In this document: positions 55,452 through 64,000 of the stretch, one piece after another
How positions within the stretch are numbered: position 1 is the stretch's first letter
Layout: each line of letters begins with the position of its first letter
NCBI RefSeq assembly: GCF_002091715.1
Contig: NZ_BDAG01000002.1
Span: 62,001 to 126,000 of the forward strand
Reading direction: 5' to 3'
Length of the DNA stretch: 64,000 bases
DNA from: Pseudomonas migulae NBRC 103157
Lineage (GTDB): Bacteria > Pseudomonadota > Gammaproteobacteria > Pseudomonadales > Pseudomonadaceae
Made by a program: the position numbers and the translations under genes
Notes under the pieces: model-generated
The model's input: only the letters and a program-made list of their open reading frames with translations
Told to the model about the DNA's origin: nothing
Databases searched by the model: none

Positions 55452-57644
55452 TTACTGCTTGATTCGTTCCATGATGTCGCCGAAGTCTTCAATGCTTTCC
55501 TTCACTCCGTCGACGCCGCCAGCCAGACTTTTAACAGCTTTATCCAGCTCCGTATCCAGACTACCCAACGTCTGCCGGAGTACCCTGTCCATTCCGTCCC
55601 CAAACTCTTTGAAACCATCGCCCAAAACACCGCTGATGTTTTCCAGGTACTCATGAACCTCGCGATTGAGCGACTGCATGCGTTCCGATTGTTGCTTCAG
55701 ATCCTGGAGGTATTGAGCACGTCCGCTGGCCTCAACTTGCGCGCTGGCCACCACACCCTCGATGACGATTAGTGTTTTGCTCAACGCTTCACGGTTGTTG
55801 CGATAGTCCGCGACGACGCTGTTCAACTCTCGAGAGGCCTGAGCAAGCTCGGTCCCAGCCCCTTGAACAGTGCCTAGCAAACCAGCCGTCGATTCACTCG
55901 CCCTCGATACACTCAGTCCGGCATTTTCAAAGCGCTCAGCTGCGGCTCTCATTTTGTCTGCACCTAGTTGCATGCTTTGCAGATGCTGTTCGGTTTGCGC
56001 GCTTAATACCTTGACGTTGTCTTGCGAGGCTTTATTTTGCTCAGCGACAGACTGCAGCAGCGTTTTGACCTGCTCGTCCAACCCGCCCACCAACTCGCGA
56101 GTGCCTTGATGAAGCTCTGCTTGTGCAACGCGAGTGGACTGATCCATTTGTTCGCGCCCACTTTCCAGTTTTTTGAAAACAGTAGAAAGCTGCTCGCCGA
56201 GCACCTCTACAGAGGCTGCAATCTTGGCCATGGTTTCTTGTTGGCCTTGACCCATGTTTTTTTGGATTGACTCGACAAACGACTGAAGGCTCTCGGCCAT
56301 CGCCAGCTGACGAGCCTCGCTGTCGGAGAACATTTTTTCCAACTGCTGTGCCATGCGCGCGCCAGCGTCTTCGCCCTCACTGCCGATGCGGACAATGGAC
56401 GACTGCAGATTTGTCAGCATTTCGTTCATGCCAGCCTGCATGGCACTTTGGCCGGTCTGCATGTCGGTCAGCAGCTGTGCAATCATTGCTGAGCTGCTCT
56501 GATTCGAGCTTTCACTGGCCGAGCGCATGTCTTGAATGAGGCTGGAGAATCCCTGCTGCATTGACTGCATGGCAGCAACGGACTGGCCCATCATTTCGTT
56601 CAGGCCATTGAACTGCTGGCCGAAAGTGCCTTCCAACTTGTTCATGAAAGCAACCAGAACATCCTGTAGCAGATTTTTCACTTGTCCGGATTGATCGCCA
56701 CTCGCAGCCTGTACCGCCCCAGCAATCGCTTCCAATGGCGACTTCAAGCTGTTTTCAATGGCACTGCTGACCTGATCCGCCAACAGCTGCCCGGAGTCAC
56801 GATAGGTCGTAGATAACGTGTCTGCCAACTTGAGGCTTTCGCGGACCTGTGTATCGACCAGGTTTTGCAGCATTTCCCGAAGGTCTGTAACCAGACTATC
56901 TTTCAGCTGGCGAGATTGGACCGAGTTTTCAGCACTGGACCTTACGAGCGCAGCAAGATATTCCTCGCCAACACCACTGTCGAATAGGCTATCGATCGTC
57001 TCATTCAGCGATTCCAGATGCTTGTAACAGCGCCCCAATCGCCACTTTTCCGAGACAGTGACGATGATCGACGCCATGATGGAAAGGAATGAACCGATGA
57101 AGGCAAAGAGCACGTCCTTCAGGAGTTTGTCGACGCTCGAGTTGACCAGCTCCGGTGTGCTTGGATCAAAGTGCTGCAACCCTAGCATCAGGCCAAAGAA
57201 GGTTCCGACAATGCCGACACCCGTCAGGATGCCCGGCAGGTGCTTGAAGAATTCAGTAGCCAGCGGTGTATCGACAACACTCTGACCGGTAAAAAAATTG
57301 GCCGCGACAGTGGTCGCACGGGAGCGCACCAGGCGCTCCTCGCCTTCGTGATATTCGAACTGATTGTGAAGGGTCTCTGAATACTCTTTCCAAAGATGCT
57401 TCAGTTTTGTCGCACTGAATACTTTCGACAGCTCTGCTTGAAGCTGATCAGGCGACTTTGCCTTGATAGTAGTAATGCTACTTGTAAGCGACTTGAGCCT
57501 TCTGCTCAACACGAACGATGGGATGAAATATCTTCCGATATACCAAAGGCACAAAACCGCCACGGCCACCATGACTACACGCGGAGCCATTAGCTGAGCA
57601 GTGCTGGCGTCGCCCCACAATTTTAATAATGTCGAAAAGTCCAC
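55452..57644 (-). CDS. zorA: Zorya ZorA, MotA-like motor subunit with long coiled-coil tail
   Basis: 730 residues. Membrane helices lie near residues 20-42, 130-155 and 175-200, including TGVGIVGTFFGLMLGLQHFD and FAFIGSFLSIMASIIVTVSE, the MotA/ExbB core. From about 240 to the end is a Gln/Ser/Leu-rich coiled coil, the ZorA tail that extends into the cytoplasm as a rotor-like shaft. First gene of the operon; a type I tail length is normal. Confidence 0.92.
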   Translation of the reverse strand: MDFSTLLKLWGDASTAQLMAPRVVMVAVAVLCLWYIGRYFIPSFVLSRRLKSLTSSITTIKAKSPDQLQAELSKVFSATKLKHLWKEYSETLHNQFEYHEGEERLVRSRATTVAANFFTGQSVVDTPLATEFFKHLPGILTGVGIVGTFFGLMLGLQHFDPSTPELVNSSVDKLLKDVLFAFIGSFLSIMASIIVTVSEKWRLGRCYKHLESLNETIDSLFDSGVGEEYLAALVRSSAENSVQSRQLKDSLVTDLREMLQNLVDTQVRESLKLADTLSTTYRDSGQLLADQVSSAIENSLKSPLEAIAGAVQAASGDQSGQVKNLLQDVLVAFMNKLEGTFGQQFNGLNEMMGQSVAAMQSMQQGFSSLIQDMRSASESSNQSSSAMIAQLLTDMQTGQSAMQAGMNEMLTNLQSSIVRIGSEGEDAGARMAQQLEKMFSDSEARQLAMAESLQSFVESIQKNMGQGQQETMAKIAASVEVLGEQLSTVFKKLESGREQMDQSTRVAQAELHQGTRELVGGLDEQVKTLLQSVAEQNKASQDNVKVLSAQTEQHLQSMQLGADKMRAAAERFENAGLSVSRASESTAGLLGTVQGAGTELAQASRELNSVVADYRNNREALSKTLIVIEGVVASAQVEASGRAQYLQDLKQQSERMQSLNREVHEYLENISGVLGDGFKEFGDGMDRVLRQTLGSLDTELDKAVKSLAGGVDGVKESIEDFGDIMERIKQ

Positions 57645-58222
57645 ACTTCAGCCTTCAAATTATCTTTTATGCGCTAACGAGCGCTTACGCAGGAAGAAAC
57701 GCGGGACGTCGCGGCACGCTTGTTCCAACGGTGTTTTTCAGGGATGTCTGGATGCCTGATCCTTAAGCAGAATGCTAAGAATATGCAGCGAAGAGATGGG
57801 CGCTCAGAGAAGAAACGTCATCCTTGCGAGGCAAATATCCATCCATGTCCTTTTGCCAGCACGATACGCTTCATCCCTCCGTACGGCAAAGCCATATGCG
57901 AACGTCAGCCGACCAAGCGTGTCGCCTATAAGCACATGAAAACGAAAATCCGACTCTGAGGATCCTCATGCCCGAGGCGCGAATCACGCGACCACCCGAA
58001 GTCGAACTTACACCCTATTCAACATCTTTCGAACACTTCTGTCTGCGCACTTAGCCCTATCAGTCCAAGCAAGGGTCTTGTTGGCGATTTCAGAGCACCG
58101 ATTAACTGATCAAGAACGGACAGCTCTGCGTAAACGTGCGTTCGGCCTGAAGGTCTGACTGGACGCATTGACGTGCTGCTTGTGCCTTCCGGGACAAACT
58201 CTGGCGTTTGTATCAGCTGAGG
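57645..58222. other. Gap between zorA and the right direct repeat
   Basis: About 580 bp without a gene I can support; the short frame at 57720-57959 is probably chance. It holds the zorA promoter on the minus strand and the right edge of the island cargo. Confidence 0.45.
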
Positions 58223-58242
58223 ATTCCACCCAGAGCCAGTTG

Positions 58243-58260
58243 TTTTGTAGGGGTAAAAAC
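58243..58260 (+). repeat. TTTTGT(A/G)GGGGTAAAA element, outer copy right
   Basis: Second occurrence of the outer element, again 50-70 bp before the tRNA fragment; the inner partner lies at 58485-58503, directly before the integrase start. Confidence 0.5.
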
Positions 58261-58263
58261 GAA

Positions 58264-58306
58264 GAGAAATAAAAAAGGGTCGCGAGATACAATCTCGCAA
58301 CCCTTT
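58264..58306 (-). terminator. Terminator of the truncated tRNA gene (right)
   Basis: AAAGGGTCGCGAGAT pairs with ATCTCGCAACCCTTT next to a T-rich run on the minus strand. Compared with the left copy, one G-C pair is replaced by A-T on both arms. Confidence 0.7.
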
Positions 58307-58314
58307 GAAAAATA

Positions 58315-58359
58315 TGGTCGGGACGGAGTGATTCGAACACTCGACCCCTAGCACCCCAT
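58315..58359 (-). tRNA. 3' fragment of a tRNA gene (probably tRNA-Pro GGG), right junction
   Basis: The minus strand reads from ATGGGGTGC to GACCA with the T-arm intact. No 5' half lies beside it, so this is also a partial copy. With both junctions partial and the integrase always to the right, the intact tRNA should be right of the window, after a second island. Confidence 0.7.
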
Positions 58360-58519
58360 CTCCTTTTTCATACTTCTTGAAAGCTTCCAAAATTTCACTC
58401 TGGATTTTTCTAAGCCAGTATTTACTTGAGTTCCAGCGATGCTCTGCTCTACACGAGTCCAGTAACGTCCATCAAGAGCCGACGTTTTTGTGGGGGTAAA
58501 AGTAGGGGGAGCCCATTTC

Positions 58520-59974
58520 ATGGCCAAAATCACCATCAAAGAACTCGAGTCGCTGACCGCTGAAGATGCCGGCCGCATCCTCCGGGAAGATGGCAATCTC
58601 GCCGGCCGAATCTCCGTGCGTAAGGACGGCGTGTCGCTCAGCTTTTTCTATCGCTATCGGTGGGGCGAGCAGAACAAAGAGTACGCCTGCGGCACCTGAC
58701 CGCGCAAATCCCTGACCGACATCCGCAAGGCTCGTAACCAGGCCCGTGCGCTTATCGATGAGCAGGTCAATCCCAACGAACACAAAAAAACCGCCAAGGC
58801 ACAGGCCTATACCGCGGCTAACGTAGAGGCCGAACAAGTAAAAACGTCGAAGGTGCAAACGCTGACCGTCCAGGATCTGGCCAAGGCCTGGCTGCTGAAT
58901 GGCGTCGCACGCAAAGATGGCAATGCCGAGTTGCAACGACGTTTTAACAAGGACCTGTTGCCAGCACTCGGCAGGACAGCGGTGAACAATGTTTCCGAAC
59001 ACGATGCTCGGGCGCTGATCCGCACCGTGGTCAACCGCGGCGCTCACCGGCAAGCCATCAGCTTCTTTTCCGACCTCACCCAGATGTTCAGTTGGGCGAG
59101 AAAGCGCCAACCTTGGCGGGCGTTACTGGTTGAGGGTGATCCGACGGAACTGGTCGACATCTCCCCCTTGATCCCTGCCGAGTACGAAGCGGAACGAAGT
59201 CGCATCCTTTCACCGGCGGAGCTGTTGGAACTGCACAACCGCTTCCAGCAAATGACCGCCGATTACAACGCCCTCCCCGCCGGCCAAAAATACGACGGCA
59301 TTCGACCGCTAAAAAAGGAAACGCAGCTCGCGCTCTGGATCAGCCTGGGCACGCTGTGCCGGATTGGCGAGTTGCTCCAGGCCGAATGGAAAAATGTCGA
59401 TCTGGACCAGCAAACCTGGTTCCTCCCCTGCGAAAACGTCAACGGCACCCGCGGCAAGAAACAGGACCACCATGTCTTCCTCTCGCCCTTCGCCCTGCAT
59501 TTCTTCCAGGAACTCAAGACCCTGACCGGAGACTCCCAGTGGTTTTTTCCCAACAAGCAGGATGATGGGCATGTGGACGTAAAGGTGGTGAGTAAACAGG
59601 TCGGCGATCGCCAGGCCCGCTTCAAAAACAGCAAGGCTCTCTCCAGACGGCGACATGACGATACGCTGGTCCTGGCCAACGGCCAAAGCGGCGACTGGAC
59701 GCCGTATGACCTGCGCCGCACGGGCGCGACCATGATGCCGGCGTTGGGGGTCAGCCTGGACGTCATCGACCGCTGCCAAAACCATGTACTGGCCGGCTCC
59801 CGGGTCAGGCGCCATTACCGGCATCACGACTATGCCGAAGAGAAGAAGTGTGCCTGGAACCTGTTGGGCGAGCGACTCAGTGCCGTGCTGTCCTCGACCT
59901 ACGAGCACACGCCGAACGAGTCGATGCTATCTTTTCCAGGGTACGTGGCGCCAGAGACGCGGACACCCTCATAG
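58520..59974 (+). pseudogene. int: Tyrosine integrase with nonsense mutation, second copy
   Basis: Same 485-codon layout as the left integrase, but codon 60 is TGA (58697-58699) where the left copy has TGG (Trp60). The frame stays open after it. The catalytic motif TPHDLRR reads TPYDLRR, replacing the conserved His. Translation could restart from GTG near 58853, but that product would lack the arm-binding domain and the His. The gene is probably dead. Confidence 0.88.
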
Positions 59975-60212
59975 GGTTGTTGCACCCAGAATTCTCCGGA
60001 ACTTAAGATCCGCGACAACCCATGTTGGGACCTTAAATTCGCGATGAGCAAGAGATCGTGAATGGGCTGAAGATGAAAGACGACGTCTTGAATGAGCCCG
60101 TACTACAGAAACTCAACGTCGCCTCAGACTAGCGCAGTGACACCAACGAATTCACTTACGTCAATGCGTTGAGTGATGCAGTGTCCGACTTCAACGGCCG
60201 GTGATATATCGT

Positions 60213-62714
60213 TCACTCCCCTCCCTGCGCTGCAATCCCAGTACACGATGCTCTCGTATCATCGCCTTTTTTCGCACATTTGCTGATGCCCACTACCTCC
60301 GCACTTTTACGCGCTTTTGCACCTTCGCTGTTCAACAGGAAGTAGGACAAAGCAGGAATCAGCACCAACGCCGCCAGCATGTTCCAGATGAACATAAAGG
60401 CCAGCAGGATGCCCATATCCGCCTGGAATTTGATCGGCGACCACATCCAGGTCACTACCCCCACAGCCAGCGTTACCCCCACCAGAGCGACCATCTTGCC
60501 GGTGAATTGAATGGCGCGGCGGTAGGCGTGTTGAAGGGTCATGCCCATGCGTTGGCCTTCCAACTGTACGCTGAGGAGATACAGAGCGTAATCCACCCCC
60601 ACCCCAACCCCAAGTGCCACCACGGGCAAGGTGGCGACTTTCAGCCCCATATTCAGCTGTACCATGAGCGCTTCGGCCAGCAGTGAGGTGAGCACCAGCG
60701 GTAGAATCGCTACCACCGTTGCGCGCCAGCTACGGAAAGTGATCAGACAAAGCAGCGCTACGGCGGCGTATACCGCCAACAACATCTCCATCTGCACGCT
60801 TTTCACCACGATATTGGTGGCGGCTTCGATACCGGCGCTGCCGGCGGCAAGAATGATTTGCCGATCCGGGGTGCTATTTTTCTCGGCAAACGCGCTGGCC
60901 ACTGCGACGACACGCTGCAGGGTGGCGGCCTTGTGATCAGAGAGATAGGCCAGTACGGGAATCAGGGAGCACTCGCTATTGAGCAGCTCCGAATTCCACG
61001 CCAGCGCATTGTTGACTTGAGGCCAAACCACGCCCTTGTTGTCGCTGATTGTCAGCCATTTGGGGCTGCCCTCGAAACCACCAGCGGTGTATGCGCGCAC
61101 GGTATCGGCCAGGGAGGTGGTGCGCTGCACGCCTTCGACTTGGGACAGTTCCCAGGCCAGACGATCGGCTTCCACCAGCGTCTGGTAGGCGCCACATTGA
61201 TCGGGAGCAGTCTTGATCATCACCGCAAATACATCGCTGGAAACGCCGAACTTGGAGGTGATGAAGGCGTTGTCCTGGTTGTAGCGTGAGTCTGGGCGCA
61301 GTTCCGGGCTGCCGGCGTGCAGGTCGCCCACTTGCAGTTTCTCGCGCTCATGGAGGGCCAGACCCGTGAGAACGATGGCCACGACAACCGCGCTAATGGC
61401 CCAGCGTTTCTCGGTGAAGCGGTCGAGGGCACCCCACAGGCGGCCGATGCCGAGTTTTTCGATGGCATGGTTTTGTTCGATCAGGTGCCGGCGCGCCGAC
61501 TCCTGGCTGATGCCGGTAAAGGACAATAACACCGGCAGCAAGATCAAGTTGGTGACCACCAGCATGGCGAAACCGAGGCTGGCGGAAAGGGCCAGTTCGC
61601 GGATGATCGGAATGTCCACCAACACCAGAACGGCAAAACCCACTCCGTCGGCGATCAAGGCGATCAGACCAGGCATAAACAGGCGGCGGAAGGTGTAGCG
61701 CGCGGCCACCCAGGGGTGAGTGCCACGGGCGATATCCTGGGAAATCCCATTCATCTTTTGGCAGCCATGGGACACGCCGATGGCAAAGATGAGGAAGGGA
61801 ATCAGGATGGTGAACGCATCCAGCACACCGCCCATGGCGATCACCAGACCTTGCTGCCAAATCACTGCTGCCAGGGAACAGACAAGCACCAGACAGGTGC
61901 TGCGTACACAGCGTGAGTAAAGGTAAATGATCAGCGCCGCCACCACGGCAGCGACGATGAAAAACAACATCACCTTAAACAGGCCATCGATCATGTCACC
62001 GGAAATCTTCGCAAAGCCGGTGATGTAAATGCCGATGTTTTCGTTCTCGTATTTGCTACGCACCTGCTCCAGTGCCGTGGACAGTTCCTCGTAGTTCAAG
62101 GCCTTGCCATCGCCACCGTGCAGAATCAGCGGAATCTCGATCATGCTCGAACGCATGTCGTTGGACACCAGGCTGCCAACTACGCCGGCACGGGCAATGT
62201 TCAGGCGCAACTTATCGATGGATGCGGGTGAACCATCGAAGTCGCTGGGCATCACCGGGCCGCCGACAAAGCCCTCTTCGGTCACTTCTGTCCAGCGCAC
62301 CACGGGCGTCCAGATCGACTTCATCCATGAACGGTCCACGCCATTGATGCGGAAAATCTCGTCGTTGATGACCGAGAGCTGCTTGAGGTAGTCGGGCTGA
62401 AAAATATCACCCTTTCGGTTCTCCACCACAAAACGCACCGAGTCCCCCAAGCCGCGCAGTTGCTCGCGGTTTTCCAGGAAAGCCTTAATGTAAGGGTGGC
62501 TGTGGGGCAGCATCTTGTCGAAGCTGGTGGTCACCGTCAGGTTGCGCATCTGAAACAGTGAAAACAGGGTGACGATCAGGCACATGGCAATAATCATCAA
62601 GCGATTGTTGAAGATCAAACGCTCGAAAAAATTGCCGGACAGCTTGTTGAATAGTGCGGGGTCACGAATGACGTTCATCAGGCCTTTGACTTCATGCTTG
62701 CTATCGACATTCAT
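60213..62714 (-). CDS. RND/MMPL-family exporter
   Basis: 833 residues from MNVDSKHEVK; longer frames would overlap the gene upstream. About twelve membrane segments in two repeats, each after a large periplasmic loop. Repeat 1 starts with NNRLMIIAMCLIVTLFSLFQ; central motifs include FLIFAIGVSHGCQKMNG and, in repeat 2, VALGVGVGVDYALYLLSVQ. This is the MMPL/SSD-like subgroup often found beside YCF48 and DUF1302 proteins in lipid, steroid or aromatic degradation loci. The substrate is unknown. It lies 238 bp from the dead integrase; that gap holds no gene. Confidence 0.85.
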   Translation of the reverse strand: MNVDSKHEVKGLMNVIRDPALFNKLSGNFFERLIFNNRLMIIAMCLIVTLFSLFQMRNLTVTTSFDKMLPHSHPYIKAFLENREQLRGLGDSVRFVVENRKGDIFQPDYLKQLSVINDEIFRINGVDRSWMKSIWTPVVRWTEVTEEGFVGGPVMPSDFDGSPASIDKLRLNIARAGVVGSLVSNDMRSSMIEIPLILHGGDGKALNYEELSTALEQVRSKYENENIGIYITGFAKISGDMIDGLFKVMLFFIVAAVVAALIIYLYSRCVRSTCLVLVCSLAAVIWQQGLVIAMGGVLDAFTILIPFLIFAIGVSHGCQKMNGISQDIARGTHPWVAARYTFRRLFMPGLIALIADGVGFAVLVLVDIPIIRELALSASLGFAMLVVTNLILLPVLLSFTGISQESARRHLIEQNHAIEKLGIGRLWGALDRFTEKRWAISAVVVAIVLTGLALHEREKLQVGDLHAGSPELRPDSRYNQDNAFITSKFGVSSDVFAVMIKTAPDQCGAYQTLVEADRLAWELSQVEGVQRTTSLADTVRAYTAGGFEGSPKWLTISDNKGVVWPQVNNALAWNSELLNSECSLIPVLAYLSDHKAATLQRVVAVASAFAEKNSTPDRQIILAAGSAGIEAATNIVVKSVQMEMLLAVYAAVALLCLITFRSWRATVVAILPLVLTSLLAEALMVQLNMGLKVATLPVVALGVGVGVDYALYLLSVQLEGQRMGMTLQHAYRRAIQFTGKMVALVGVTLAVGVVTWMWSPIKFQADMGILLAFMFIWNMLAALVLIPALSYFLLNSEGAKARKSAEVVGISKCAKKGDDTRASCTGIAAQGGE

Positions 62715-62760
62715 CACTCTGCTCTCATTATTTTTAGTTTCCGCATCCAGACTCAAACAC

Positions 62761-63852
62761 TTAAAGGGCTTCGATGCGAACCCCTGAAGCACCTGCCAAT
62801 GCCAGGTGGCCGGTATCCAGCAAGGCCGCACCGAAATACGGCATGGAGTTGGCCAATGGCACGGGACTGAAGGTCTGCCCATCATCCTGGCTTTGCACAA
62901 TTTCGCCGCTTTGAGCGACAACCAGCAGGCGTTTGTTGCCTGAGGCGATTACGCGCATGACATTACTGGTAAAGGGCAGCGTGCTACGTTGCCAGTTTTG
63001 CCCTTGGTCGCTGCTGTGGAAAAAGCTGCCGCGCATGCCATAGGCATACAACTGGCCGTTGGTTTGTGCGGTGATGCCAAACAAGGTGCCGTTGTAGGGG
63101 GTGTTAATAGCCACAAACTCCTGGCTGGTTTGATCCAGGCGCCATACCCGGCCCTGTTCACCCGTGAGATAAACCTGCCCGTTGTTGCCCGACACGGAAT
63201 AGAAATGCCATTCCTGTGGGTTGCCGCTGCGGTGCATCAGCGGTGCCCAGGTTTTGCCACCATCGCGAGTGGAAAAAATCCGGTTAAAGGTGCCGACCAC
63301 GTAGCCGTGTTGTTCATCGGCGAAATACACATCGAGAAAGGGTTGGGTTTCCTCTTCCACAGCGAGTTTGTTTTCATTTGTCAGGAAAGCATCAGCATCG
63401 GCGATCTGCTCGGGGTTGCGGGTGTAGAAATCGATGGCCAATTTAGACGCCTGCAAACCATCCAGTTGTTTCTCCCACGTCATGCCACCGTCACTGCTGT
63501 GCAGCACAATGCCCCCGTGGCCAACGGCCCACCACGATTGCGCCGAGGCGAAGGTCACCGCGACCAGATCGATACTTACCGGCACCTGTGCCTGGACCCA
63601 GGTTTTGCCTTGGTCGTTAGAGACAATAATGCTGCCGCGCAAGCCCACTGCCACTAGCCGGGAACCGGTGCTGGCGACCGCCAGCATCGGGCTGGTGAGC
63701 ATGCGTGGGCTGTGTTCGGCCGCTACATTTAGTGGAGCCTCAAATGCATGGGCCAGGAGCATGCTTGCAGGGCTGGCACTGAGCAGCGCCACACAGAGTC
63801 CGCAGTAGGTTCGTTTTAGCGCATTTGGAAAAAATCGGACGATCTGTTTCAC
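62761..63852 (-). CDS. YCF48/BNR-repeat periplasmic beta-propeller protein
   Basis: 363 residues with an N-terminal signal peptide (cleaved after about residue 36, LAHA). Seven or so propeller blades show the repeated S-x-D-x-G-x-T-W pattern: VSNDQGKTW, HSSDGGMTW, STRDGGKTW, HSSDQGQNW, QSQDDGQTF. YCF48 (HCF136-like) proteins often sit with MMPL exporters and DUF1302 proteins and may scaffold the exporter. It is transcribed just before the exporter gene. Confidence 0.85.
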   Translation of the reverse strand: MKQIVRFFPNALKRTYCGLCVALLSASPASMLLAHAFEAPLNVAAEHSPRMLTSPMLAVASTGSRLVAVGLRGSIIVSNDQGKTWVQAQVPVSIDLVAVTFASAQSWWAVGHGGIVLHSSDGGMTWEKQLDGLQASKLAIDFYTRNPEQIADADAFLTNENKLAVEEETQPFLDVYFADEQHGYVVGTFNRIFSTRDGGKTWAPLMHRSGNPQEWHFYSVSGNNGQVYLTGEQGRVWRLDQTSQEFVAINTPYNGTLFGITAQTNGQLYAYGMRGSFFHSSDQGQNWQRSTLPFTSNVMRVIASGNKRLLVVAQSGEIVQSQDDGQTFSPVPLANSMPYFGAALLDTGHLALAGASGVRIEAL

Positions 63853-63879
63853 GGGCTACCTCAGCATTCACATTCGTAC

Positions 63880-63907
63880 TGGCCATGGCTTTGGAAGGCC
63901 ATGGCCA
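63880..63907 (-). terminator. Inverted repeat after the DUF1302 gene
   Basis: TGGCCATGGC and GCCATGGCCA form a perfect 10-bp stem with an eight-base loop, just past the DUF1302 stop. There is no T-run, so it is a weak terminator or mRNA-end hairpin. Confidence 0.45.
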
Positions 63908-63915
63908 GGCTTTCA

Positions 63916-64000
63916 TCAGAACGATGTTTTAAAGGTTAGTGACACCCAATCGCGGTCCCAGTACTTGCCCAGCGATGCGTTGCTGCTGCCGCCGGCACCC
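63916..64000 (-). CDS. DUF1302 family outer-membrane protein, C-terminus only
   Basis: The last 27 codons of a gene entering from the right edge; they end KYWDRDWVSLTFKTSF, a typical outer-membrane beta-strand ending with a terminal Phe. DUF1302 proteins belong with YCF48 and MMPL exporters in the same order, which supports the name despite the short stretch. Confidence 0.65.
   Translation of the reverse strand, partial: GAGGSSNASLGKYWDRDWVSLTFKTSF

Larger units (their letters stand above)
58223..59974 (+). repeat. Right direct repeat of the defence island (second att/integrase copy)
   Basis: Near-copy of 21540-23290: TTCCACCCAGA start, terminator, tRNA 3' fragment, the two TTTTGT(A/G)GGGGTAAAA elements and an integrase gene. 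Scattered third-position changes show the copies diverged before or after separate arrivals. Same orientation as the left copy. Confidence 0.85.

Noticed and set aside
1..64000. CRISPR arrays or cas genes
   Set aside because: No regularly spaced short repeats or cas-like proteins were seen.

Overview
The window looks like a Pseudomonas chromosome, most likely of the P. fluorescens/putida type. This is judged from codon use, the arsJ/arsH/arsN/arsO arsenic genes, the FMN-carrier electron-transfer cluster and a DUF1302/YCF48/RND exporter block. Three accessory blocks meet here. No database search was possible; every assignment rests on motifs, gene order and recalled families.

Block 1 (about 0-14.5 kb) is an eroded arsenic and sulfur stress region. 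It opens with a BigR-like persulfide-sensing ArsR repressor, two YeeE/YedE transporter halves, and fragments of a persulfide dioxygenase and an arsenite oxidase Rieske subunit (aioB). Then come a hemerythrin, an IS66 scrap, a DUF2798 protein, and an isochorismatase-type hydrolase divergent from an AraC regulator. The main ars operon runs leftward: arsC2-arsR-arsC1-(broken acr3)-arsH-(short phosphatase)-gapdh-arsJ. A second leftward unit encodes a Cys-rich MarR regulator, ArsN1 acetyltransferase and a Cys-tailed flavoprotein, with arsO diverging from it. The arsenite efflux gene acr3 carries a large internal deletion, so export here rests on ArsJ unless another pump exists elsewhere.

Block 2 (14.5-21.4 kb) looks resident. 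It has a sensor kinase/response regulator pair divergent from a PepSY protein, a DUF2271 protein with a perfect flavinylation motif, a PepSY-flavodoxin-reductase fusion and an ApbE flavin transferase. Together these suggest a covalent-FMN periplasmic electron relay. A VIT/CCC1 metal transporter follows.

Block 3 (21.5-58.2 kb) is a defence island. It is bounded by two direct repeats of about 1.75 kb, each holding the 3' end of a tRNA (probably tRNA-Pro-GGG), its terminator and a tyrosine integrase. The left integrase is intact; the right one has a premature stop and a catalytic His to Tyr change. Cargo: an RloC/PrrC-like ATPase with a zinc hook; an IS66 relic; a Wadjet/MksBEFG-like SMC operon in the order Toprim-SMC-kleisin-KITE; a TIR effector with an N-terminal zinc-knuckle-like motif and a Gly/Ser linker, plus a 48-residue partner; a WYL regulator; a two-dynamin plus coiled-coil membrane protein operon; a three-gene TerB-DUF2791 ATPase-Lhr-like helicase unit; RmuC; and a complete type I Zorya system (zorABCD). 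The dynamin trio and the TerB trio are the best candidates for little-described systems.

Block 4 (60-64 kb) encodes, leftward, the end of a DUF1302 protein, a YCF48-like periplasmic beta-propeller and an MMPL/RND exporter. They may be cargo of a second island using the same tRNA, whose intact copy would lie right of the window.
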